A stretch of 15,055 bases of DNA from Acetobacteraceae bacterium (GTDB lineage Bacteria; Pseudomonadota; Alphaproteobacteria; Acetobacterales; Acetobacteraceae): assembly GCA_003506895.1 (NCBI GenBank), contig DNXO01000163.1, forward strand, positions 19,367 to 34,421, in the 5' to 3' direction. This document shows, piece by piece, positions 14,970 to 15,055 of the stretch. Position 1 is the first letter of the stretch. Every line of letters begins with the position of its first letter. The translations under genes and the position numbers were made by a program. The notes below the pieces were generated by a model. That model worked only from the letters and a program-made list of their open reading frames with translations. It was not told the DNA's origin and made no database searches.

Positions 14970-15055
14970 CTAATCGTCCAGGAAGCTCCGCAGCTTCCGG
15001 CTCCGGCTCGGATGCTTCAGCTTGCGCAGTGCCTTCGCTTCGATCTGGCGGATAC
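14970..15055 (-). CDS. rpoD: RNA polymerase primary sigma factor RpoD, C-terminal end (partial)
   Basis: The last 27 codons of the primary sigma factor, truncated by the window edge. The visible end reads IRQIEAKALRKLKHPSRSRK and then LRSFLDD before TAG. This is the end of region 4.2, including the recognition helix tail that contacts the -35 box. The sequence is typical of alphaproteobacterial RpoD. It marks this end as conserved chromosomal core, next to a region of toxin-antitoxin genes. Confidence 0.93.
   Translation of the reverse strand, partial: IRQIEAKALRKLKHPSRSRKLRSFLDD

Noticed and set aside
14936..14971. Two small hairpins just after rpoD (AGGGA-TTCC-TCCCT and GGCC-TCGATC-GGCC)
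   Set aside because: The stems are short and no T-run follows on the minus strand, so a Rho-independent terminator is not supported. They may still help Rho-dependent ending.
1..15055. CRISPR arrays, tRNA or rRNA genes, transposons and integrases
   Set aside because: No spaced direct repeats, cloverleaf-like sequence, terminal inverted repeats or transposase/integrase motifs were seen in the window.

Overview
The window looks like chromosomal DNA of a GC-rich alphaproteobacterium. The best evidence is the right edge, which holds the last 27 codons of the primary sigma factor gene rpoD on the minus strand, with the typical tail ending RSRKLRSFLDD. Rhodospirillales or Acetobacteraceae would fit the gene mix, but this is an inference and not a firm placement. 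No rRNA, tRNA, CRISPR array, transposase or integrase was seen.

Left part (1-4840): a patchwork of surface-glycan genes in alternating orientation. It holds an FkbM-type methyltransferase (-), a family 2 glycosyltransferase (-), a second, different FkbM-type methyltransferase (+) and a Wzx-type lipid-linked oligosaccharide flippase (-). Much of this stretch looks less GC-rich than the rest, and most of these genes have their own intergenic region, as expected for a variable polysaccharide locus.

Middle part (4844-10005): a compact four-gene plus-strand operon. UDP-glucuronate decarboxylase makes UDP-xylose. It is followed by a GT2 glycosyltransferase, a GT4 glycosyltransferase that most likely starts at a TTG overlapping the previous stop codon, and a 665-residue protein that joins a GT2 domain to a WalW-type polysaccharide deacetylase domain. 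Together with the flippase and methyltransferases, the operon probably builds, deacetylates and caps a xylose-containing exopolysaccharide or O-antigen-like glycan. The substrates of the individual transferases cannot be read from sequence.

Right part (10034-14972): everything is on the minus strand. In transcription order from rpoD it holds an unrecognised AT-richer gene, a frameshifted orphan higA antitoxin pseudogene, a vapBC toxin-antitoxin pair, an amidohydrolase of the COG3618 type, a second vapBC pair, and two short-chain dehydrogenases. One of these dehydrogenases lacks the usual catalytic Ser, Tyr and Lys. The amidohydrolase and dehydrogenases look like a small catabolic group into which toxin-antitoxin modules have been inserted. 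The two vapBC promoters share the same 17-bp spacing, similar -35 and -10 hexamers and repeated CTTAC/GTAAG elements. One is arranged so that the antitoxin mRNA is probably leaderless.

The features most worth a second look are the GT2-deacetylase fusion, the paired vapBC operator regions, the broken higA and the dehydrogenase with a non-canonical active site. Nothing here is clearly a wholly new system.
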